The position numbers and the translations under genes were made by a program. The notes beneath the pieces are model-generated. The model had not been told where the DNA came from. It saw only the letters and a program-made list of their open reading frames with translations, and did not search any database. A DNA stretch of 64,000 nucleotides from Paraspadella gotoi (lineage: Eukaryota > Chaetognatha). The stretch covers positions 8,918,120 to 8,982,119 of the forward strand of contig CM119271.1 in the NCBI GenBank assembly GCA_051294375.1, written 5' to 3'. This document shows positions 22,516-31,914 of this stretch, one piece after another (the stretch's first letter is position 1; every line of letters starts with the position of its first letter).

Positions 22516-24168
22516 ATGGCCTCAGCGCAGAGCTTGTTGGGGCTGGTGAATCAGCTTCAAAACATGGAGATGTGCTTCACTTCGATTCTCATGGAAGGCG
22601 CCATGAAACTGAGCGCTTTGACCGACGCCAAAATTTTCATTCTGGTAGAGACTCCGGAGGGGCGGCGGTTTTGCGGAAGGCGCCATCTCTGCGACGCTTA
22701 CGTCGGCGGCCTCTTGACGCCAGAGGCCAACGACGTCGAGTTGGAGATCAACACCGACGTGAGCGCCGTGCAGGAGAGGCATCTAGGTGAGATCTTTGAA
22801 TCCTGATTCAAGCATGACGCGGAATATTGAAAAAAATTGCTTTTATCACTTTTTCTTATTGGATTTCACTAAAATCACTCATTGTCCAAATGATAAATGG
22901 TCCTTAATTCCAGATCAAACTGTCGAAATCACCAACGTTGTATCCGGAAACATGAATGAACTTCACCACGCCCACCACCCGCCGCGAACGCGGAATCGAA
23001 AGCGAAAGTCCGCCAGCTCCGGTGGCTCCTCAAAAAGATCCAAGGAGAACGAGTCATACGTTCTCAAGACGGAATCCGGCGTCGACGCCGGTCTGCACGC
23101 CTTTCACGCCGGTTTGGCCCACGGGGATGGCATGGACGCGGAAATTCACCTCAACGGATCCGGCGATGTGCTGCCGCCGGACGATCGATTGCATCATCCG
23201 CTCAGGTGAGTTGGAGCGAGGAAAGGTCGTCCAAAGTTTTTATATACTAGTCATGTGTACTTTGTAGTCATTTGTAGATTTTGATTAATAAATTTCAACT
23301 TAAATTGTTTTCATACTAAAGCATGATGGTCAATACATACTTTCGCACGTTCATTATTTTATATAGCATTTGATCGATTTTTTAGATCGTCGGAAATCTG
23401 CCAGGAGAATATGTTGAGCAACTTGCCAGTTGTGCCAGCCGACAAAATAATGCAAAACCTACCCGACATCCCGTCCGACAAACTGATGGCGCTTCAGTGC
23501 GTTCCACCGGAAGAGGCGCTTACCAAAGGCACCGTTGGCTTCAAGCTTTTAAACTCGATACTCTACGATTTGGGGAAGCGGATCGCCCACGTGTGCTGCC
23601 GCAAGGGATTCATCGATTCAAAAGATCCGAGGGCCAAGGCGGAGTTCTCCTCGTAAGTTTATTAATTTAGAGTCATTTATTTGTCTTGGTTCAGTTTGAA
23701 CACCATTTCGTCGTATACAAAACTAATTAGTGGTATCATTTGATCCTTGTTGTGATTGGTAGAAACAGTTTTTCTGACCTGACAGTGTAACCTGTCTCTT
23801 TCGCGAAATTTAAAGAGTTTCCTAGTTGGCCATAGAAAGGATCTTTCTAAATGATATCCACATTTGAGGAATTTGTAGTTTGATCTTAATTTAATTTAAC
23901 TTTAAGCTCTTGTAAAAAATAGAAAAAAGGTTATTTGACAAAATCAATTAGTAGTTAGCACAATAAACTGAAAGGTTTTTTTTTCCCGCCGCTATTCAGT
24001 TACTTCGACGCTTGGGTCAATGATAACCTCCGACACTTGATCGAACACGGACTCAAGATTTTCGACGGGAACCAAAACAGATCGGCGATGGGCTTTATGA
24101 AGTATATCACACGGACAAACTTTAACAGCACTATGAAGGGTTTCGTGACCGTCAAGAAAATAAACTGA
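22516..24168 (+). CDS. unrecognised nuclear protein with weak MADS-like segment
   Basis: Four exons, 22516-22786, 22914-23205, 23386-23652 and 24000-24168, close in phase to 332 residues. The start is the first ATG (in MASAQSLLG), 40 nt after a strong pyrimidine-AG acceptor-like site. The N-terminal ~95 residues contain LSALTDAKIFILVETPEG, which resembles the central strand region of MADS-box (SRF-type) proteins, but the preceding basic DNA-contact helix is absent. Residues ~115-140 hold a basic cluster RTRNRKRKS...KRSK that looks like a nuclear localisation signal. The C-terminal half (exons 3-4) is a compact-looking domain rich in hydrophobic and charged residues, with GFKLLNSILYDLGKRIAHVCC. 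I do not recognise the family. AATAAA near 24275 may be its polyadenylation signal. Confidence 0.75.
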
Positions 24169-24568
24169 CATTTTTAAAAACTTCTTTGTATTATTTATTT
24201 CTTCTATTACCGTCGAGTCTGCCTACGAGTTTTTTTGTTTTTTTTGTCGGCGACCGATTTTTCCCCAACGTCCAATAAAAAAGATATTTCCGACGTAAAA
24301 TTTACAAATGCTCTAGAAATAAAAATCTATATGCAAAATAAAGCTGCAATATCTACAAATTCTGCAATCTGATTGCAGCAATGGAAAGCTCGGTCGTCAG
24401 ACGAACATAGTACATTTACGTTTACATTCTCCGCCTCAGCGCGGTTCGTTTTTCATGTCGTGCCCTTCTTGATCCCGATGGCCCAAGCCGCTAGCGCTAT
24501 TTTTTCTCTTTCCTAATACATTTCGTATTTTCTAAAAGCTTGCGATGAGACGAAGTGAAATTTAAACA
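24169..24568. other. short intergenic spacer before mL42
   Basis: AT-rich with AATAAA signals near 24275 and 24317. A pyrimidine-rich stretch ending TTTTCTAAAAG lies about 30 nt before the mL42 start and could be an acceptor for an upstream or trans-spliced leader. Confidence 0.35.
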
Positions 24569-25030
24569 ATGTTTCGCATATTCGGAAAGCGTTACCTACC
24601 ACCCCTCGGCTGGCGAGATGGCCTCGCTCCGCAGCGTCGTTTCTTCCACGCGCCTATGCCTCTCCTCCGTCGCGCCCTTCCCAAACTCTGGTCCACTCCG
24701 GCCGTTTGCCTCTCCAAAGACGGAACCTGTTTCCTCGCCTACCATCCAGAGCTGGAGACTCCTTACGAGCACACGTTACCTCTACCCGAAGAGCTGCCGG
24801 AACCCGTCTCGGCCGAGGACGAAGCTTCGCCTCTCAAGGTCCAACTCAACAAAGCCCACCGCGAGAAAATCGCCAACAAGACTCTCACCCTCGTCGAACT
24901 GGAGGAGATGTTCGGCGAGTGCCGCAACTTCTTTCGCGAGCAACCTGCGGAGCGGAGTCGGAAGGAACTGGCCGAGCATCGTCACAAACTCAAACGAAAA
25001 ACTTTGAACGAACTGCCGGACGATCTTTAA
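24569..25030 (+). CDS. MRPL42: mitochondrial large ribosomal subunit protein mL42
   Basis: A single exon of 153 residues. The first ~35 residues are Arg-rich, hydrophobic and nearly free of acids, as in a mitochondrial targeting peptide. The core VCLSKDGTCFLAYHPELETPYEHTLPLP matches the mL42 signature, in which a short beta hairpin leads into (Y/W)HP...PYEHT(K/L)P(I/L)P. A helical charged tail follows with many Glu, Lys and Arg. It is a component of the mitochondrial 39S/54S ribosomal subunit. The size is close to the usual ~140 residues. The gene is convergent with the minus-strand Cys-rich gene, whose stop is only about 180 nt away. Confidence 0.85.
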   Translation: MFRIFGKRYLPPLGWRDGLAPQRRFFHAPMPLLRRALPKLWSTPAVCLSKDGTCFLAYHPELETPYEHTLPLPEELPEPVSAEDEASPLKVQLNKAHREKIANKTLTLVELEEMFGECRNFFREQPAERSRKELAEHRHKLKRKTLNELPDDL

Positions 25031-25211
25031 AAGATATACTGTTGCTCTTGCGAAATTGATTTAGTGATTGTTTTTGTTTGTTTCTCTTACAAATTTTTTA
25101 TTTCTCTACATCACGATTTAAAAAAAAAAATCGCTTCATGAAATTCAAGTTACTAGTATGGGGATTAGACAGTTTTTCACGAAGACAGGGTTATTAACTT
25201 CGAACTCGTTT

Positions 25212-26526
25212 TTATCGCCTCGTTTTGTTGTTGGACTGATTGAGGCCGCATTTGATTACGAGTTTCGGTTTGGTACTTTTCTCACTATATCCACATTTGC
25301 TCTTCGTTGGTTCTTCGCTCGGCTTTGCTTGTTCCCCACAAGGATTTGCAGATGGTGGACATGCCTTTGGTGGTTCTCCGCATTGGTCCGACGGCTTTCC
25401 ACACGGTTTTTCAACCTTTTCACATTTTTTCTCCTGTTTCTGCGCACTTTCACATCTAGTCGCGGGTTCACCACAGGCCGTGGGAGCGTCCGCCATTTTT
25501 CCACAAGTCGTCGAATCATGTCCACATTTTTCACACGGCATTGGAGCACTGTCGCATGGGGTTATCGGACAATTACCAGCAGGTTGACACGTATTTACTT
25601 CCTCTCCACACGCCTGTTGGGTATTTTCACAGGAATCTGGAGCGCCTCCGCAGCTCACATCTGGTTCTCCACACGGCGTGCACACGTCTTGACAGGGTGA
25701 AGCTTGACATTCGTCGACTGGCTCGATCTCTGTTTGAGGTTCTTCAGGTGGCTTTGATTCTTTTCCACATTTCGCCCCTTCTGGACACGGAGTCGTAAGG
25801 GATTCTCTGTCTATTTCTACCTCCGGCTCCGAAGATTCTGGGCAAATTCTCTCTGGTTTTTCCTCTTTGCATGGAACTTTGCATGGCGGCGCCTTCCGCT
25901 TGGGCTTGCAACCATCGGTGGGCGGATTACACCTAGGCTTCCGTTCGGGACACTTAACTGGCGGCGGCTCCGGTTCCCACTTTTTGGGCGGACGCGGAGG
26001 ATCTTCGCGCCGCCGAGACCGGGGTTGACTTGGGGGTAGTGTTTCAGGGGGTCGGTAGTTTGGGGGGCGACGGGGAGGAGGCGGCAGTGGTGGCGCCGGA
26101 GCCGATTGTGGCGAAACGTCCTGACATCCGAGGTTCAGCTCAGCCGCATTTGGGACCCCCTCCGCATTTCTTAGGCGCATCCCCTCCGCATTTCTTGGGT
26201 TCATCTCCGCATTTCTTAGGTGCATCCCCTCCGCATTTTGGAGGTTCGTTTCCTCCGCATTTCTTTTCTGGTGGTGGTTTTGGTGGCGGGCACGTTTTTG
26301 CTGGTTTTCCACATCCACCTGCAGCATTCTTTATAAAATCAACAACGATTGAGATACTTAACTTAAAAAAGACTTCAAAGATACTGATTGTCACCTTCCA
26401 GCTGAGGATGTATCGGGTCTTTTCGTTCTTCTCGTCAACGTTCCAGCCCAGGCGCTGACTGACGTAGACCCCCGTGAAGACGCCAACGGCGATTGACGCC
26501 AGCTGGAGAATTGGTTGCACCACCAT
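25212..26526 (-). CDS. small membrane protein with Cys/Pro-rich tail (STMP1-like N terminus?)
   Basis: Exon 1 (26526-26395, minus) encodes 44 residues with one membrane span, SIAVGVFTGVYVSQRLGW. Its spacing recalls the short mitochondrial membrane protein STMP1. A short intron follows, but two acceptors are possible. Using the AG at 26320-26319 gives exon 2 at 26318-25212, open to the stop, for about 412 residues. The first ~60 of these are Asn/Arg/Glu-rich; the rest is Pro-, Lys- and Cys-rich (CGEP, CGGAP, CGKP units). Using the AAG ending at 26329, or no splicing, gives a different frame rich in CGGDAPKK repeats that stops at 26140. The two frames meet at about 26140, so a second tiny intron or a frameshift is likely. 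No signal peptidase site is evident. Cys/Pro/Lys-rich tails occur in some sperm and structural proteins, but the function is unknown. The gene runs opposite to its neighbours. Confidence 0.6.
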
Positions 26527-26992
26527 CGCGGGGCTTCGAATGGCAAAAACATAAAAACAAACATAAAAAAAGAAAAACAATATCGAAAACAACGATCCTA
26601 AGGGAATCGTTTCGGCTAAGCGCCGTTAATAACCGCGTGCGCTATCGCGTGTTTATTCCTGGGAGAAAGGGTATCGGGGTTGGGAAGAAAGTTTTTAGGC
26701 GTTTATAGGGTTGATTATTAATTTTTGCCCTCTCCAAAATCTCCGCTGGCATTGATTTTTCGATCGTAACGTCGCAAAGTTTTTGAATAGGTTTTATATT
26801 TCGCCCTCGAAGCTTTTTAGTCGGATCTGCTTATCAGCAGATCCCGACTCTATTAACTCACTTTTTATAACTCACTTTTTCGGTCCGTCGGTCCCGCCCC
26901 TCAATATTGTCGGGCACACACTTATATCATGTCAGAACATCGAATTATGATAAATTATGCAAAAAAAATGATGTCCTCCGTCTGTTCTGTCT

Positions 26993-27056
26993 GTCCGTCC
27001 GTCCGTCCGTCCGTCCGTCCGTCCGTCCGTCCGTCCGTCCGTCCGTCCGTCCGTCC
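26993..27056 (+). repeat. (GTCC)16 microsatellite
   Basis: Sixteen perfect tandem GTCC units. It abuts the first copy of the dispersed ~150 bp repeat that follows. A shortened CCGTCCATCCGTCC version stands before the third copy near 27515, so the tetranucleotide seems to belong to the repeat unit. Confidence 0.95.
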
Positions 27057-27985
27057 CACCTTAGCAAAAACACCAATTACTCGTGATTGGATGGATGGAT
27101 TTAAATGAAATTTTGTGTGTGGATAGGTAAGTGTGTGATTGAGCTGGATATTAAGTTTCGATGGAATCGTCCGAGTGGAAATGAGTTTAAATGGAAAAAA
27201 CAAAAAAAAATATATTCACTAGTTTGAACACCAATTGCTCATGAGTGGATGGGCTGATTGACCTGGAATTTTGTATGTGGGTAGGAAAGTGGTGTGTGAT
27301 TGAACAGGAAATCAAGTTTCGATGGGAATAGTTTGAGTGGAAATGAGTTTAAATGGGAAAAAAAACAAAAAACCTGTTTTACTAATTGATTATGCTTCTT
27401 TTTCCTTTTTATATTAAATGTATCTGCAGGATGTATTAATAAATCAAATAATTAATCAGTTAATTAATCAATTAGTAAATAAATTAATCAATAATTAATT
27501 AATTAGTCAATCAATCCGTCCATCCGTCCCATCTTAGCAAAAAGCTCCAATAACTCGTGATTGGCTGGTTGGATTGGAATTAAATTTTGTCTGTGGGTAG
27601 GAAAGTGTGGTGATAAAGCTGGATATAAAATTTCGATGGAATCGTGTGAGTGGAAATTAGTTTAAATGGAAAAAACATAAGTCGAATTTACTAAAATCTT
27701 TTTACTTATTTTAACCAATAAATACTCCAATTAATCATAATTGGATGGATAGATTGAGTTGAAATTTTGTGTGTGGGTAGGAAAACGTATGACGAAGCTT
27801 GATAATAAAGTTTCAGTGGAAACGTACCAGTGGAAATGAGTTTAAATGAAAAAAATATGAGTCACATTTACTTGAATCTTTTTATTTATTTTAACCATGA
27901 TATAATTGAGATGAAATTTTGTGAGCCGGTAGGAAAGTGAGTGAAGAAGCTAGATATAAAGTTTTGACGGAATGCAAGTTGAAAA
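27057..27985 (+). repeat. five degenerate copies of a ~120-150 bp unit
   Basis: Copies start near 27060, 27222, 27530, 27712 and 27900. Shared landmarks in order are CTTAGCAAAAA (some copies), CCAATNACTCGTGATTGGATGG, GAAATTTTGTGTGTGGGTAGG, GCTGGATATAAAGTTTCGATGG and GAGTGGAAATGAGTTTAAATGG. Spacers between copies vary in length and are AT-rich. The copies differ by base changes and small indels. No open frame is maintained across them. Confidence 0.85.
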
Positions 27986-28060
27986 AAATTATGCAAGTTG
28001 AAAAAATGATGCAAGTTAAAAAAATCTTAAAAGCATAAGGATCGTCGCTATTGCATAAAA

Positions 28061-28140
28061 AGAAGAGAGAGAGAGAGAGAGAGAGAAAAGAGAGAGTGAG
28101 AGAGAGAGAGAGAGTGAGAGAGAGAGAGAGAGAGAGAGAC
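28061..28140 (+). repeat. GA microsatellite
   Basis: Interrupted (GA)n about 80 nt long. Similar tracts recur at 28484-28565, 28724-28780, 28827-28840, 29006-29034 and 29095-29113. Confidence 0.9.
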
Positions 28141-28334
28141 ATAAAATAAAAAAATCTTAAAAGACTCAAGATCGAGCCAGAGCCCACTATCATAGAAAAT
28201 TAATGAAAAAAACGGGAAAAAAACGAATGAATCATGCGATAACGAATTGTTGATGTACTAGTAATTGATTGAGGTAATACTAATTGATTGATGTAATAGT
28301 AATTATTGATGTAATAGGAATTGATTATTGATTC

Positions 28335-28456
28335 GATGATAATCAATTATTGATGCGATGATAGTCATTCACTGCTGTGATGATAGTCATTCAGTGATGC
28401 GATGATTGTCATTCATTGATTCGATGATTGTCATTCATTGATGCGATGATAGTCAA
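28335..28456 (+). repeat. 22-bp tandem repeat array
   Basis: Five to six units of the pattern GATGATAGTCATTCATTGATGC with one to four changes per unit. A more degenerate AT-rich version (TAATTGATTGATGTAATAG-like) extends upstream to about 28250. Confidence 0.85.
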
Positions 28457-28523
28457 TAAACAAACAAATGCGTGTATGAGTGAAAGAGAAGAGAGAGAGA
28501 GAGAGAAAAGAAAGAGAGGAGAG

Positions 28524-28560
<37 letters not shown>

Positions 28561-28779
28561 AAGAGAATAAATCCACGAAAATCTCGGATGAAAATATGGG
28601 ATTTTGTATTGAAAAAAAGCGCGGAATAAATGGCAATAATAAAAAGTTTTTAGAAGGAAAAAATAATCAGAATTTTTCAAAAACAAACGATCACGCAAAA
28701 GATCGGACAGATAGGGACAGACACACACAGAGAGACAGAGAGACAGAGAGAGAAGAGAGAAAAGAGAGAGAGAGAGAGA

Positions 28780-28995
28780 CAGCCGCTGCAGAGAAAAAAA
28801 GAAAGAGCGATATATAATAATTAAAAGAGAGAGAGAGAAGCTCTACAGCCCCTTTACTCGTTAAAGAATCAGCAGTACTTATGGCGCCCGCACGTAGCGT
28901 GAGCTATTCTCTACCCAAAGGACCCGGGTTCGCGCCCTGTTCGCGGCATCGTTTTTTACATTAGTGAACCCACATTATATCTAAAAAATTTTTTG

Positions 28996-29037
<42 letters not shown>

Positions 29038-29115
29038 AGCTGGACAGACGCTGCAGAGCCGGAACTCGTTTTTAGAAGAAGCAGTGATGGAGAAAAAGAG
29101 AGAGAGAGAGAGCGA
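28780..29115 (+). repeat. locally duplicated GA-flanked module
   Basis: Two diverged copies share GA run, GAAGCT, CAG, a CGCTGCAGAG core, ACTCGTT, AGCAGT and a GCGA(T/C)ATATAATTAAAA end, in similar order, around 28780-28870 and 29020-29130. Between them lies the tRNA-promoter-like segment at 28880-28950. Confidence 0.5.
28880..28950 (+). repeat. tRNA-promoter-like segment, possible SINE fragment
   Basis: ACGTAGCGTGAGCT resembles an A box, and GGGTTCGCGCCC about 35 nt downstream resembles a B box. No acceptor stem closes around it, so it is not a functional tRNA gene as read. A tRNA-derived SINE head is the simplest explanation. Confidence 0.3.
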
Positions 29116-29429
29116 CATATAATTAAAACGTTTTTTGTTTTGTGAATAAAACATAAACAAATACCAATATTGATTGAAACATGAGAATTTTAAAGATCTT
29201 GATGATTAGAAGCCATATATGAAAATTCAACTCCCTATGATATCACACTTTCAGAAGCCATGATTGCAAAAAAGCGAGACCGAAAGCTGAACCGAAAAAA
29301 AATCTAGACAGGACGGGCTTTGCCGCCTGGCTCGATAATAGAGGATATTGGTTTGTTTTGATAAAATGTAAACAAAACATTTAATAACTGTCCTGACTCA
29401 ATTTTAAGGACATCGATGATGACAAGCTG

Positions 29430-29535
29430 AATATAAATTATAATTAATCTATTAATTAATTAATTAATTAATCAATCTATTAATTAATTAATTAATCTAT
29501 TAATTAAATTAATTAATCAATTAATTAATTAATTA
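29430..29535. repeat. AATTAATT repeat tract
   Basis: Runs of ATTAATTA interrupted by ATCTATTA. A similar shorter tract lies near 27430-27505. Confidence 0.85.
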
Positions 29536-29975
29536 TCTTAGGCAGATCCGACATTGTTTGCTCAAACTTGTTTTTTTCTCTGTTTATTTACGTTTTCGTC
29601 GTATTCATCGCCATTCGAACGGACGCTACCGCGTCCATTCATTGGCGCGACCGTCGTTCCTCGTCAATCTTCCGGAAAGAATGAGAATAAACGTCTAATA
29701 AATAAACAAGTAAAAGTCGCCTCGGGAGCGAATTCCGTTGTTTCTCGCTGACTCGACACTTTTCCTTTTCTCCCCCAATTTTTTTTTTTTCTCGCGTCCG
29801 TCGATGGTTGTTTAGTTTGCGGATTATTTATTTCCATTCCCCCCTTCACTTCCGTGTGATGTATTAATTGCGCTTATATAGTCAGGACCCGCGTCGTTTG
29901 ACGGAACATTTTTTTTTTCCGACGGGAAATACGTGATTTAGATAGCCGTTAACGCTGAAAAACTAGATACATAAG

Positions 29976-31452
29976 ATGGCGCTTTTAGCTCGAAAGGCTC
30001 CGTGGATTGGTGCGCGCATGGGAGCCTCGACGCGGGTGATAACGACGGCTCCGCGAAGACGATTTGTTGCAGCAGCGTTTGCGGCGAGATCGACGTTGAG
30101 GGGGCGCTTCGTGGCATCGGCAGCCGGGATCGTCGTTGCGTCGGCGGCGGTCGGTTACGGACTCGCGCCTGAAGTTTTGGCCAAATCGGAAGACGCTTCC
30201 GAGGAGAACAAGGAAGATCCGCTCGTCATGGAGGTGAATAACTGCATTTCAATCATTAATGATTAATGTTTAGTAGTTAGGAATTTAAATTTAACGGATA
30301 TCAAATCATGAAATTTGCAAAATCTTAATTTTTTTTAGATCTAAAAATAACTTATTGTTATCCACCTTTCTCAATTCTTCGAACCAGGTGAAAAAGGCTA
30401 AACTTAACGAGGTTCGCGAAAAGTACTCGGCAGCAGAGGAGCACTACCACGCCGCCCTTCGCATCAACGACGACCAACTCAAAGACGGCGTCGTCGATAC
30501 TCCCAAGTTCATGGCCCATCGAGCTTGGATCCTCGATGCTATGGCCAACATGGCCGTCGCCGAAAAGAAGCCTTACAAGGTAAGTTGCACTGTTGTTGCT
30601 GTTGTCCGCTTTTGTTGTGGTTTTGATGTGACTTTTGACCCTGTCAATGTTAATTATGCGTTCTTTACAATTTACAGTTTACATAGCACCTCCTTTACAT
30701 AGTCCCTCCAAATGTATTCATGTTTTTTCGGTCCACAGGCGGAGCGACTCTTCAAAGAAGTCATTAACCTATTGCTCCAACTCGGCTCTCCGCCCGAGGC
30801 CCCCGCCGTGCTGGAGATCTCTATAAAATTGGCCAACATTTACACACTCATGGAAGACGATGAAGAGAAGCAGAAGGCTGCAGAGTCGGGCTACGTCTTC
30901 GTCGTCGACAATCAGACTACGACGGTGGAACAGATCGTCAAACGGCGGGCAGAGGGTAAAGCCGGCCTCACCGACGCCGACGTCAAAGAAGCTCAGGCTC
31001 TTCTCGGCTGGGGCCTCGAATGTTACGCCAAGTACTTGCTCCACCGGAAGCGGCTGGACGAAGCGGTGGAACAGTACAACCTCTGCTTCTCCATCGCCGG
31101 CGAAGTCTACGGCCGCGACTCGGAGACTTACGCCAACATGCTCAACGACGCTGCCACCGCCCTCGCTGAGCGCAACCTTTTCGAGGCGGCGACGGGCATG
31201 CTCGAGGAGGCCTTGACCATCGGCGCCGGCAAGGATTGGGAGTCCGAGGGCGGCGTCCTCGTCAACCTGGGCATCGTTCACCTCCAGCGGAAGATGTTCG
31301 ACAAGGCGAAAGAGTTTTGCACGCGCGGCAGGGAACTCGGGAGAAAGTTCAATTCCTTGGAGACGTTGGAAGAGGCCGCCTACTGTTTGGGAGAGTGGAA
31401 GAAGAGGGCGGAGGAAGGGGTCAGGGTGGAGGGGAAAGCGGCGACGGAGTAA
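29976..31452 (+). CDS. TTC19: tetratricopeptide repeat protein 19, mitochondrial
   Basis: Three exons, 29976-30233, 30388-30579 and 30739-31452, all phase 0, give 387 residues. The N-terminal ~55 residues are rich in Arg, Ala and Thr with no acids, a mitochondrial presequence, followed by a hydrophobic segment ASAAGIVVASAAVGYGLAP that may be a membrane anchor. The remaining ~310 residues form TPR-type helix pairs. Typical lines are AERLFKEVINLLL, APAVLEISIKLANIYTLMED, LGWGLECYAKYLLHRKRLDEAVEQY, ETYANMLNDAATALAERNLFEAA and VLVNLGIVHLQRKMFDKAKEFC. The arrangement matches TTC19, an inner-membrane factor needed for complex III maintenance through clearance of Rieske fragments. The stop codon overlaps an AATAAA that could serve as the polyadenylation signal. 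Confidence 0.88.
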
Positions 31453-31914
31453 TAAAATAGTGAAGGGGATATATCAAGAGATATTATTTATTCGATTCGT
31501 TGTTTTCATTAATTTTTTTTTACAGCCAAATAAAACAAGCCGCTTAAAAGCCATCGTTTTTTTGTTCGTGTTGACGATCGTCAGCGTCGGACTTTTTTTT
31601 TTTTTAAAAATGACCCGTGACGGTTCGTCGCTCGATCGAACGGAGATTATTTGAGGAAGAAGACTCCTATAAAAAAATCCTCTTCATGGATCCGCTCCCG
31701 ACGGACGAAAAAAAAACAAACTTGCAATGCAATATTCTAGTCATCATGTCTGATCTGCTGAAAGGAGTAAATTAAAAGCGTCTTCCAACTTTTTTTTTTT
31801 TAAATTCTCGTCGGGGGGCGGGGACTTTCCCCCTTTTTGGGCGCGCTTTCATCGGCGCCATTTTTATCGGCGCCCTAAAAACATATAGCTGCAACGACAA
31901 CAACGAGGGAGAGA
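31453..31914. other. TTC19 / oxysterol-binding protein spacer
   Basis: No supported gene. T-rich and A-rich runs are interspersed with short GC-rich pieces. The last ~60 nt (CATATAGCTGCAACGACAACAACGAGGG) look like the leader of the next gene. Confidence 0.35.

Larger units (their letters stand above)
26527..29975. other. gene-free repeat zone (3.4 kb)
   Basis: No supported coding sequence. It contains a GTCC tetranucleotide tract, five degenerate copies of a ~120-150 bp unit, AATTAATT runs, a 22-bp tandem array, several GA microsatellites with duplicated flanks and a tRNA-promoter-like segment. The last ~400 bases (from about 29550) are less repetitive and probably carry the TTC19 promoter and leader. 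Confidence 0.7.

Noticed and set aside
26993-27056. CRISPR-like regular repeats
   Set aside because: A perfect tetranucleotide microsatellite without spacers, in a eukaryotic genome.
28880-28950. Functional tRNA gene
   Set aside because: A/B-box-like sequences only; no acceptor stem or complete cloverleaf can be drawn.
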